This document shows positions 11,169 through 21,855 of a stretch of 64,000 nucleotides of DNA, one piece after another. The translations under genes were made by a program, and so were the position numbers. The DNA is taken from positions 11,716,587 through 11,780,586 of the forward strand of contig NC_071333.1 of the NCBI RefSeq assembly GCF_010183535.1, written 5' to 3'. The stretch comes from Caenorhabditis remanei (taxonomy: Eukaryota; Nematoda; Chromadorea; Rhabditida; Rhabditidae). The notes beneath the pieces were generated by a model. The model was not told the DNA's origin, searched no databases, and was given only the letters and a program-made list of their open reading frames with translations. Every line of letters starts with the position of its first letter. Within the stretch, counting starts at the first letter, position 1.

Positions 11169-13462
11169 TCACATGTTTTGATCCTGGGCAGCCATGTTCT
11201 GTTGTGCTTGAAGAGTTCCGAATCCGAACAAGAATCTTGCAGCGGCAGTAGAAGCATCCATTGGAGATGGGATCATGTTCCTCATGTTGACTCCTGCACT
11301 TGTGGTTGGGATGGAGAGGATTCTGAAGGATAGTGGTTTTAATGAATAAAAGTGGAAGAATTGCTTACGGAGATGGAATTGCTTGGTTTGGTGGGATTGA
11401 GAAAATGTTGGCTCTGTGGATTTGAAGAGAAGCATTCGGGTCCTCGGTTTGAGCTTGTCTCTTGAACTTGTTACGCCGGTTTTGGAACCAAATTTTAACT
11501 TGAGTTTCAGTCAAGTGCAATTTTTGAGCCAAGTTTGAACGCTCCTGGCTGCTAAGATATCTTTTGAGATCGAACATCATTTCCAGTTGAGAAACTTGAG
11601 TTCTGCTGAAAACTGTTCTTGTCTTCTTCTTTCTCGACTGATTTGGATCACTGGAGTTTGTCTCGTCGTCACTGCCACGGCCCACTGAAACAGAAAAAGC
11701 TTAATAGAGGATAACGTCTGAATATTTAGAATGTCCCACTTTCGTCGTCATCTTCCGCGTCTGATTCCAACGGACTTCCTCCAGTGGAGTCTCTTGTCTC
11801 GCCGTCTTTTCCCTCACTCTTCCCATCTTTTTCTTCTCCATTGTCTGATTGACCATTCAAGTCTGTAAAAGCATATCTAAGTAATTATTTAATTTCTGGC
11901 AGATTGTGAGACGTATTGCATTGATATTCTTTCAGTGGCAGGTTACAATTATAACACATCTTCTCACTGGTCCCCCGCTAATTATCTTGATGGACGGGAT
12001 TACCGTGGACACGCATGTCGGTCGAAATGGCACACAAATATTACACACACGAGGAGAGTTACATATTAGTTTGTCTATATTAAGATGTTTAGTACGTTCG
12101 AACGAATCTCTTCCATGCGACTTGATTACGAGAAGTGTATCCGCTTACGTTACGAATATTGACAACTAAGAATGTTCGTTGAAGCATGGTCTAGATTTTC
12201 TTGTTGAAGTGAAAGCAGCTCATTAAAATTGACTATAGATAAGAATATTTGATATTCAAAACAAATTAGTGTAACCTTACTGATATGATCAAAATAAGGT
12301 ATCAATAACGTCATTGTATGTCACGTTTTGTCTGGTACAAATTTAGTGATCTCATTGAAACTGGTACCGTTTATGAAACTTTATCTTGGTAGATCTCCTG
12401 ATATACCTTACTCTACATTTCGATATTTCCGTTTTCTAACTCCCTTACTGTACCAGAATTGTATTTTTGTAAAGTATCAAACATTGACACGCTTAACTGA
12501 GCGCAAGAGATGTTGTTTTCTCACGTTATTAACCCATAACCTCTTGCTGATTGAGCACGAACAGGCGCATCCTTTCAAGAGTTATTGTAGGCCGCATGGG
12601 TGTTACTCAACAAAAGGTAATTAGTCGAGTTCAACACAGACTGACTGATTCTTATCCTAAGAAAAGAGACAACATCCGCCGACATCCTCCTCCTCTCCCC
12701 CATCTACCCCGTCCAATACCGTTGTTCAACTTGTTAATGAGTCCGGACTGGGCTAATTCGAGACCAAACAATAACAATGGATTGGAGGATGAGAGTAACT
12801 GTAGAAAGAGTGACGATTTCTAAGAAGTGCCGACCCGACCAGAAACCAAAGTGAAATTATAGGGGTAAATGAAATAAGAGTTGTATTGTTCAGTGAGAAA
12901 TATGGGGAATTAGTAAATGACCAGCCTTTCACACTTTCCTAATTACAAAGTGGGGGACAGAAGGAAGTTGTGTAATATAGACGAATGTAAACTGACCTCC
13001 ATTACTCAAGTTTTTGAATTGCATCATTTGAGCGGCGGTTGGAAGACCCATAAATGGAAACATTGACAGCGGAGACATCATCTGATTCTGAGAACTGCCA
13101 ATGTTTATGAAAGACTGTTGAAGTTGAAACAAGGCAGCTATCGGATTGATTTTAGGATCAAAGTTGAAGTTGAAAGCTTGCGGTTCATTATCATTAACAC
13201 TATCTTCAGACGATGCAGATGGAGAACTTTGATTATTTCTGAAAATGAAGAATAGTGTTAGATGTAGACTGAAAAATAGAACTTACGGTTTCCGATCATC
13301 TTCCAATAATTCATTTATATTGAACTTCATCTTGTTCTCCAAGTTTGGTTTTTGCTCATCGTCTTCTTCGTCTTCTTCGAGAAGGTCAATTTTTGGAATT
13401 TGAGACATTTTCTCAAGACGCTCTTGTGAGCTCATCGTCGTCATATCAATTGGAAGATTCAT
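11169..13462 (-). CDS. mls-2: HMX/Nkx5-type homeodomain transcription factor MLS-2
   Basis: Five minus-strand exons join in phase: 13462-13287, 13238-12997, 11862-11740, 11684-11369 and 11322-11169, giving 336 residues. The homeodomain occupies residues 199-258: KKKTRTVF at its start, RYLSSQER in helix 2 and [10 protein letters not shown] in helix 3, with Gln50 and Asn51. This matches the HMX class and C. elegans MLS-2. An acidic stretch ([10 protein letters not shown], about residues 23-35) and an acidic linker precede it, and a short Ala/Gln-rich C-terminus follows. The start is the first ATG after a TTTCAG acceptor at 13465-13470, so trans-splicing is likely. In C. elegans MLS-2 acts in M-lineage mesoderm and in neuron and glia specification. 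The third exon uses a weak donor (A|GTGGGA) that phase requires. The 1.1 kb intron 2 holds no gene. Confidence 0.92.
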
Positions 13463-16400
13463 AGCTGAAATCATCAGGATGAGCGGTCGGAAGTCAAATG
13501 AGGTCTAAACGAGAACACTAACGAATCGCCCCGCCCAACTATCAAGAATATGGTAGTGGAAGAGCGGTGGCGGATAAATGGGTGCTTGGAAGAATAGGGA
13601 GGAGTTACATAGGAACACATATTGGAGAAGAGTGGAATAAAACGTTTTGAACAAAAGTTTGGAGCGGACAAGATGATGGTTTTGAATGAATCTGCAGATC
13701 CCGACGAACCTCTTTTTGCAATCATGGTTTCTGCTAATGTGTTAAGTGATAAAGCAAAGCAGAGATGTTTCTAGGCGATACGCCCCGACCAACTTGATGC
13801 CTAATTCGTTTAAGTGGATTACTATGTTTGACTAACACCATTAATCACAACAATTGACTGTTTTTTTTCTTCCGCTGCCTGCACAGCAGTTGTTTTTAAA
13901 GTGGGTGATCAATTGATGATTTCAAGCGTTGGGTTCGAAAGTATAGCTGCTAATCTATGTGTAACTGGTCCGAATACAAATAATTTTGAAACTATTCAGA
14001 ATTCATAAATTATGCTTTTAGTGCACAAATGAAGATTAGATGAAATTTGACGCGACTCTAGATCGGTGTTGCTACGCGTGAGCTCGGGTCAAGCAGCGGC
14101 TTATAGGTGGCCAGTGTCAAATTTAGAGTGCGCCGTTTGGCAAGGTAATCGGAATAATGAGGTGATGCCTACGAAATGGAAACAAGGATGAAGGGGGGAT
14201 ACATGCTCAATGAGCAACACTTGACAATACAAGAAATTGGAATTCAGAGAAGTCAAGAGTCAAATGACAGGAATAATAATTGCTTTTGCCGTTTTCAGAC
14301 TATCATCGTGTTTTGGTTACTGTAAGCGGAACTCATTTAAATGCAAACGTCTCAGCTGATGTGTTTCTCATTTAAAAAATTTAAATTGTTAATCGAACAG
14401 ATTTCTGATATCTTATCATGTATCTATGTTAACTTGGAAAATAGAAGAATCAGAAGACGTCATCCGTCTGTATCAAAAGTCACATCAGTTTAATGGAAGT
14501 GAATCGGAAACAATCAGTCATATGGAATATGGACTGCTATGACTATATGCACTTCAACAAGAATCTCGGAGATTCCTTGAAGTATAACTAGACATCAAAT
14601 GTTTTCAGGCGGATAGAGAAGCAGGATCAAATTAAATTCGCTTTAATAACAAGTGTAACGGCAATGAGGCGTCAATCTCTCGAATAGAACCAACCGCCGT
14701 AATGAATGAACAGACTCAGCTCCACCCACTTCCATGATATACGGTAATTGGAACCCTCGACGTTTACAACTACCGCCGCCCCAAGACGCGTCTGCGCTCA
14801 TTTGGTATCAAGTAGGAAAATAATTCAACACAATCTCATTAAAACTGGTCGTATTGAAGGACGGACGACGTATTTGTATAGAAAAATATGGTTGGAAAAA
14901 CATGCACACGTAATGGTTGATGGTAACGGCGTTCAGAGAAATGAGCAGACAAAATGAAGATGATGAGTGAATAAGAAGAATGAAATTGGAAAATGTTTTT
15001 ACACATTCTTAATAGAAAAGGGTTTTTGTATCATCAACATGGATTTAATCACACATATCCGACAATGTTTTTTTTCGAGTGAGAAAGGCAACACTGTGGG
15101 AGGTGCGATGTCGAGATATCTCACACTCTCCATTACATCTAAGGATAACGACCGGAAGTGTTTGCTTAACAAATTTACTCCATTAGCGCAATCTAGCCCA
15201 TTGTTTTAGTACCTTTCGGTGTGGTCATACGATACAAAAGTGTGGACGAAAGAACTGTTGAACAGTTTGTTCGCCAGATTGCGCAAACACTAGATGGTCC
15301 GTCATGGGAATTCCTATTTCCGGTATGCAATGGACACCTGTTACGTTGGAAACACAAATGTTAGAAAGGTGTGAGAATGAGAGAAGAGGAATTCAAAAGT
15401 TTTCGGAATGTTGCTCTTCCCGACGACCGTAAATCAATAAAGGTTTGGTTTGCAACATGCGACCAGATCAAAATTTATGAGTGTTTTAATGCAAGTCAAA
15501 AATACCGACATTTTGAATTCTCTAGATTCTAAGAAATAACCTCAGCTTTGGTAATTGGAAAAAAGAGAAAATGATTTGAATAATGTGAAACTTGGAGGCA
15601 ATAAGTATTTTGCGTGATGCTGAAAAACGATGAAAAAACTTTGATCGTGAGAAAAGAGATTCGAAAAAAATAACTGAATTTTTCCTTTTTCAATCACACT
15701 TAATACCACATCTCTCATCACATGTATACAGATTACTTTTTCCACGTTACAGTTGCTACCTGGAAGACTTTCGATATTTTATTATCACTCCTGTTGTAAT
15801 GCAAGAACGAAGATAGGAGAACATGGGTTCTAAATTATTGGTCAGTAGAGTGGAGATAAAATTTTCATGCTTCAATAATTGTATCTAGGAAGGACAATAT
15901 ATCGACTAAGGTCATTTCATCAAAAACACATGTTTTATCTTTGATGAGTTCACCAGCCATTTCAAGATTTCACAATAACATTCTTAATACACGAGACTAC
16001 TGTGAACTTGTATAAGTGTGAATGGGAGTCAAAGAGCACCGATAACTTGATGTAAATTATTCACCGACAGGGGGTGTCAAAGATTGTGTTGTTTTTAATG
16101 TTTTAGATACAATCTCTCATGGTTAAAAACGTGGTAATGCAGGGAGAAAACACACCTGTCGAAGGATACGGGGCGGCAAATGTATGACGGTATTGTCTGT
16201 ACTAATGGGAACAATGAAACGTATGCTCATTAATGGCGAATGGAAAAATGGGAATAGATATAAAGTATTTCCAATGCAAAAAACGCAGATCAAAAGTTTG
16301 AATGTGAGTTTGAGTTTCAAATTGCAATAGATCTTAGATGTTGCGATTTGGAAAGGTTAGGACCTGACATTTAGTGCACATTTTCCAAAACTTTGTTTTT

Positions 16401-17461
16401 TAGTAACTTATCCACTATGAGACCTATTTTTCTTGGTGTGAAGACGTTAAACATGCTTTCAATGTTTTCATAAACTAATTTGGGGATCAAGAAGGCAAAT
16501 GTGTAAAAGGCGTCATCTTTGCAGCTCAATTACTTAAAAGGGTCGTGTTATTGGAATGAGATGTGCGTGGATGGTGTGGCATGCGCATACTGGATAAACG
16601 TCAAATTAGCAATATGGTTAACAATAATGGACTAAGAAAGACGTTTCCTTTCTCAAACATCTCAATTTCGTTGATGGACACAAGGCGATTTAGAGGGAAA
16701 GGGGCCACTTCCCCCACGATGTGTGGATACTGTATTCTCCCAACACCTGAGGTGTTAATCCTTAGCAACCGGAACAAGACGAAGGTGTGCAATAACATAC
16801 TGCACGGATTAACCTGACAGTGTACAATTATGAGATATTGTTACGATTGACATTACATAAATCTGAATCAACTAACAATAATTGTTCGTATCTAAAAATT
16901 GAGAAACTGTCGCGTTCGATGTAATGGCATAAGGCGAAAATTCTTGTACTGACTATGGTCCAATAAATTTCTTTAGGTGTCGGATTGACATGCTCATATA
17001 CGAGATACTTTTGGCACAATCTACGTCTGTAATGTTCTCCTGGTTACACATTTCTGATAAAATTAAGCACAACCCCAATTCCGTCCCGGAAGTTCCTCTT
17101 CCAGTTTTCTGTATTATAGTTAATGTCACATTTTGAATGAAATCATTCTTTGCGGTGAACTCAGTTTCAGTATAATATTCTTTTCCGGGGAAAAAATTCT
17201 CCCAGAAAATTTCATCACCGAACTCCATCATCTTCTATTGAAGCACTTTGGTTCGTTTCCTTCTCGTGAAAACACGAGTCGATCCTTTAGCTTTTGAGAT
17301 CACATATCATCAATTTTTGGGTGTACGTCATCAAAACACTTATATGCATCCTATGTATTATTTATTGAGAAAGATCAGGAAAATGACTATGTCAGCAAAA
17401 AAAGCGTATTTGGAAATGGTGATAATGAAAAATCAGAAAACGATATGTCAGAAAGAAACGT
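13463..17461. other. Intergenic spacer between mls-2 and npr-1
   Basis: This is the likely mls-2 upstream regulatory region, plus the npr-1 3' flank. AATAAA at 17361-17366 on the minus strand lies about 96 bases past the npr-1 stop and fits its poly(A) signal. An isolated minus-strand frame at 16953-17231 has coding-like codon use and is listed separately. Otherwise I see no gene. Confidence 0.5.
16953..17231 (-). CDS. Possible small orphan gene downstream of npr-1
   Basis: A 92-residue open frame begins MMEFGDEIFW and ends at TAG. Codon choice is mixed and resembles real exons nearby (many GAA, GAG, TTC and GGA codons), and it has two N-glycosylation-type sites (NVT, NIT). It lacks a clear acceptor upstream, and I could not find a phase-matched second exon. 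A following short frame (to 16841) preceded by TTTTTAG could be a last exon but does not join in phase. No family recognised. It may be a real small gene, a gene remnant, or chance. Confidence 0.22.
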   Translation of the reverse strand: MMEFGDEIFWENFFPGKEYYTETEFTAKNDFIQNVTLTIIQKTGRGTSGTELGLCLILSEMCNQENITDVDCAKSISYMSMSIRHLKKFIGP

Positions 17462-19527
17462 TTAGACCAATGTGTCGTTGACGCTGAACTCGATCAATTC
17501 ATCCGGGTCGGCTGCGAGTTTACTGAAATAGTTTTCATAAGATTTTGTCAGGATAGAAACTGGGAAAATACCTTATTTCAGGACTTGAAACTTCGTTGAG
17601 CTGAACATCAGGAGTCGGAGTTCTCGTTTGACCATTCACACGGTAACTCAAATTTTCTGAACATGAATTGAGTTCCCTTTGCTTTAAAGCCTCTCGACAA
17701 CTATCACCATTTTTAACCCGTCCATTCAAATGCTTCGTGTCATGCACAATTTTCGTTTTGTAAACCGATGTTTGATTGATGATTCTGAAAGGATGATACA
17801 TTATTTCATTTCTATTGTTTGAAGGTGCAACAAACCTGTCACTCTTGCGGCGATCACCAAAGTACGTTTTCATTACCAATTGCCGGAAAGTTGGATTGAG
17901 CCATGCGTAGAGCACAGGGTTTACAACATTATTTGACATTGCAATGCTGAGAATAATTTGTTTTATTATTTATTCTAAAGTTAATGTTACCTGTGAGTGA
18001 ATAGATTGAGTAGGTAACTTATATCATAGTCGTCTCTTCCATACAACCGAAAGAATTGTTGAGAGTCGTCGTATTCAATTATTAATGAAATCACATTGTG
18101 TGGAAGCCAAGTTATTCCGAACCAAACCACCATTGTGACAAGAATCGATGTAGTTCTAAAAAGTTATTGGTGAGGTTCATGCGCGATTAAATGCTACGGT
18201 ACCTTCTGTTTTGAAGTACCACTCTTTGCTTCTCCTTTTCTTGTTTGTCCAGGAACTCGTTCAACTAAAATTTGAAAAACACATTAACTTGAGTGAAAGA
18301 AATAAAAAATGTTGATACCTCATTTTCATATTGCTCAAGACCGTGCGATGGGAATGCACATGAACTCTCCAGTGCACTTGTTCTCTCCACCATTTTACGT
18401 ATCTTTGTCTGGGCCCGTTTGCTAAGGACCGAGAAAATATTTGCATAACAGAAGGCCATGACAGCGAATGGGACCACAAACTGAGCCAGCATGACAATCA
18501 TGGTGTAGGCTCTCCGTGACTTTGCGGATTCCCATTTTTCAGTACAGAAATAACCACAAATATGTTCTTCCTGAACGAAAAAATATACTTTGACATCTTT
18601 CAGAAAACTTACTGTATATTCAATCATTTGCATGTTGAAAGCATAAGGGAGAGTGACAACAAATGATAAAATCCATAACAAAACAGTTGTTAAAAATGCA
18701 CCACGTTGAGATAATGGGGTCGTGTGAGGTCTCACTACCAGAATATACCGATCGAGTGCGATGGCTCCAAGACTGAAGGTACACACAAATATACTAATTC
18801 CTGAAATTATCCAACATAAGACATTGAACTAAAAACTATATTACCTTGAATACACGGAATCAAATGACATAAAAGATTTCCGAAATACCAGTTTTTGTAC
18901 ACATTGGTAATTGGCGTAATTGGTAGAGATAGAATGCACATCATACAATCGCTAGCAGCCAAATTCAGAATGAAGATGTTTTGTACGCTCTGCAAGACAT
19001 ATATCAAATGATTCTCTTCACAATATTTTGAACTTTGAGTTCAGCTCCCCTTATATTAAACTCAACTTTTTTCAACGTTGGCTCCTGCCAAAACCGGAAA
19101 CGACCTTTTTAACAAAAGTGAGTTTCCTAGTTTACCCCTGCGTACGTCACTTTTGAAATAAGAAACTAGACACAGCTATCCCTCCTACGTTTTTTTTTCT
19201 CGTTAGCTGGGTGCGGTTAACCCGTTAACCCGTTCGCACCGAGATACTTATTGAATTTTAAAGAGAACAAGACGATGTGCCATTTATAGAGCTTTGGGTT
19301 CAAAATTTAGACTCTGACCCCCCCCCCCCCCCCCTTTTGAAAACATTCCTTACCAGTAGAGCTTTGTGACTGCAAGTGACATAGATTAAAGTCACGTTTC
19401 CAAATAGTCCGAGAAAAAAGAGAAAAAGGTACACGCATAGAAATGGAACGATTGCGTATATACTTTGTGATGGATCTGGATAGACTTTCCAATAAACCTG
19501 ACAGTCAGTGAAGTTTTCATCTCCCAT
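17462..19527 (-). CDS. npr-1: Neuropeptide Y receptor-like GPCR NPR-1
   Basis: Nine minus-strand exons join in phase: 19527-19354, 18989-18845, 18800-18613, 18570-18319, 18264-18203, 18155-17991, 17946-17836, 17784-17572 and 17522-17462. They give 456 residues, against 457 in C. elegans NPR-1 as I recall. It is a rhodopsin-family seven-helix receptor: GNVTLIYV in TM1, NLAASD in TM2, LDRY at the start of loop 2, NPVLYAWLNP in TM7. The sequence matches C. elegans NPR-1 closely throughout, except the first residues (MGDENF) and scattered tail changes. NPR-1 is the receptor for FLP-18 and FLP-21 peptides and controls aggregation and oxygen responses in neurons such as RMG. Residue 215, in loop 3, is Phe (CYANIFSVL), the ancestral form; the N2 laboratory strain has Val. 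Intron 1 carries a 17-base C run (G run in the transcript). Confidence 0.96.
19318..19334. repeat. C17/G17 homopolymer in npr-1 intron 1
   Basis: Seventeen uninterrupted C on the plus strand, so G17 in the npr-1 transcript, about 20 bases inside intron 1 from the donor. Long G tracts in Caenorhabditis genomes can form G-quadruplexes and are deletion-prone without the DOG-1/FANCJ helicase. Confidence 0.95.
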
Positions 19528-20906
19528 TTGGCCTATGAATATCTGAAAACAAATGTTCAGTGAAAAGAAAATAATAAGGTGGATGGCATGGTAAGATTAG
19601 AGTATAAGATTCGAAGATGAAGTCGTAAAATTTTGAGTTTTTGTGTAGTGATTAAAGATTCGTTCGCAAATTATAATTCCATTTTACCATCAGCTTACAC
19701 TGTGAGATTCTCATGGATTATGGCTTCTTGGAATAGCAGATAAATAAGAAAAAATGTAAAATTATGGGATTTAAGATTGAAGATAATAAGAAAAAACAAA
19801 GCAGTCAAGAATGCGATGTGGGCGAGAATAAAAACAAGGATAGAACAAGGAAAAAGTTGAGAAAGACGGGAAAGTTGAAGTGGCTGGGTTTTGAGTTTTG
19901 CCTCAGGGATTGATTAGAGTTTTGAAAGAAAAGAACGAAAGTTCAAGGTTGTGTAAATAGCTCAGATTCTCTACTAGCAGTCTATATACTTCTATAAAAA
20001 GAACTTTAGTGGAAGGGCACCTCAAACATTCTTCTTTTCTGTCTAACTCCGCCCTTCCGCAATATTTTCTTAAGGATCACAAAAAGAAAGGAATAATGGG
20101 ATGTTGGATAACTGAAGACAACATTTTGAAATTGGCTAGATTAGATGCCCCTGACCAAATGTTCGTCACATCGCTCCACCCGAAGAAACGTGACGTCCTT
20201 AGTTGACCACAAAATAGGGACCTACGTGAGGGAGATTTGTCGCAAAAGCAGGAAGAAAATAAATAGTGTGGTAAAATTTGTAAAAATGTGAAATGAGAGA
20301 AAAAACACGAGGAGTGATGCGAGTTTAGGGGCTTGTAATGAAGCAAGAAAAAATGGTTGACATGTTCACGTTAATGAAAAATAGAGCGAGGACCAAAAGG
20401 GATGAATACTGAGTAAGACTATGGGTATGCATGGAAAAAGAATGACTGATACATCGGTAACAGTCTGATTATTTCTATTATGGGATTTTTCGCTATTTGG
20501 AGGTGGGCGGACGGAGGTGTGGGAGAGGGTGAATCGAGTTGAAGGTAGGACAGGAAATTGGAATTTTAAAAGGGGAAAAGACAAGGATTATACGTAGGTT
20601 GAGATTATTTTTGAATCAGCTTTGTTTTGATAGAACCCCCAAAAATATCTAGGATCAACGGAACAAAATGAAACTAGTTTTCAGAATACCATTATGTTTT
20701 TTAGAATGTGAGATCAAGATTGTTCATTGACAAAACCCAATTTCCGAGAAGAACTTCTAAAAAAACGAACGACCTATTGTTGGATAGTTCCTCTCTTAGT
20801 TATTATGATCAAACTCTGAACTACAGCTTAAGCTAAATTTGTGGAATCAAGATTAAAAAGAAAACGATCATTTTAAAAAACCACAACTCTCATTCTCTGT
20901 GCTGAT

Positions 20907-21190
20907 AGGAAATTTTTCGAGACGTGGTTTTCAAACTATCTATACATTTGGTTATAGGTACTTTTGACTATGGGGAGTCCATTTCTGATATTAAAACCAG
21001 CTAAATGTATTTGCGACCCGAGTTATGAGTTCTCAAACTTTTAATGTGGATAAGCTTTTACACATGGAATTCCGAACCGCATTTACGCTACTGGGCGGTT
21101 CCATTTGTGTGAACTCCACGTAGTTGCAAATACCTATAACCAAATTTATAGATCTTTTGAAAGCCGCGTCTCCAAAAACTTTCCTTGCTA
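20907..21190. repeat. Imperfect inverted repeat of related coding fragments
   Basis: About 53 bases at 20907-20960 match the reverse complement of 21125-21190 with roughly 80-85 percent identity by eye; both contain TTTGGTTATAGGTA. Weaker similarity continues towards the centre near 21045 (GCTAAATG against GCGTAAATG). Translated outward, the arms give related peptides: FKLSIHLVIG on the plus arm and FKRSINLVIG on the minus arm. The minus arm lies in a 60-codon frame (21033-21215), while the plus arm has in-frame stops. This looks like an inverted duplication of a coding fragment or a decayed mobile element. Confidence 0.6.
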
Positions 21191-21444
21191 ATAGATCATT
21201 CACGTTGGAGTACATTTTTGAGAGAAAAAAAACAAGTAATATTTTCTAGTTTGAAACATGACACATACATTCTCAATTTTCAAGCGTTAAGAACGTAGAT
21301 CAACAATTTCATTTGAAACATGAAAATAATAAATTTCGAACCAGCAAAGGTAGGTATACCACCCAGTTTTCCGGTTAAACGTCTAGGATCGCATGTCTCA
21401 CTCTTTGAAATGCTATACATATGTATGGGACCGCCTTATAAAGT

Positions 21445-21855
21445 TCAAAGACGTAAAATTTTTTGAAGAATTTTTTCCTCGAAAATTTTCAGAATAACAG
21501 AAGAATTACCCAATTTTTTGAAAATAATCATGTTTTCATATTCAATTCTCAGTAAAAAAAAGATGAATTGAAATTTAGAGCGTAAAAACCAAATGAAGGT
21601 AAGAGAAAGCCAAAACAAGATCCATTGAATATTGACATGTTCTCTAGAATAAGACGTGGGAGGTGACACATCATGGGCTCGTTTGATAACGCCTAGTTTG
21701 GAATAAAATGGCTTCTTTTTTTCCTTTGTTACAACAATCACGTCATTAGTGAGTAAAATTCGAAATTCCTGGTTTACACTGTCTAGAATGGCATCACTTG
21801 TAGCACAGTCTCTTAGAAAAAATACGAAAACATAAGAGCAACAGAAAAGAGTCAC
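21445..21855 (-). CDS. Isolated open frame with hydrophobic segment (doubtful)
   Basis: A 136-codon frame without introns starts MTLFCCSYVF. A hydrophobic stretch (WILFWLSLTFIWFL) could span a membrane, and a short basic loop precedes it. The last third is biased to Lys, Ile and Leu, as expected from AT-rich non-coding DNA, and no acceptor precedes the ATG. It may be a gene remnant linked to the nearby inverted repeat, or chance. Confidence 0.15.
   Translation of the reverse strand: MTLFCCSYVFVFFLRDCATSDAILDSVNQEFRILLTNDVIVVTKEKKKPFYSKLGVIKRAHDVSPPTSYSREHVNIQWILFWLSLTFIWFLRSKFQFIFFLLRIEYENMIIFKKLGNSSVILKIFEEKILQKILRL

Noticed and set aside
12328..12823. Plus-strand frames of 90-98 codons
   Set aside because: They lie inside mls-2 intron 2 and have no acceptor, donor or recognisable motif.
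17785..17835. Open reading through npr-1 intron 7 (FVAPSNNRN...)
   Set aside because: A clear GTTTGT donor and TTTCAG acceptor join SDR to IINQTS as in C. elegans NPR-1; the 48-base intron is simply in frame.
18571..18612. Open reading through npr-1 intron 3 (VSFLKDVKV...)
   Set aside because: Splicing GTAAGT...TTCAG restores EYT-EEHICGYF, matching NPR-1; the 42-base intron happens to be in frame.
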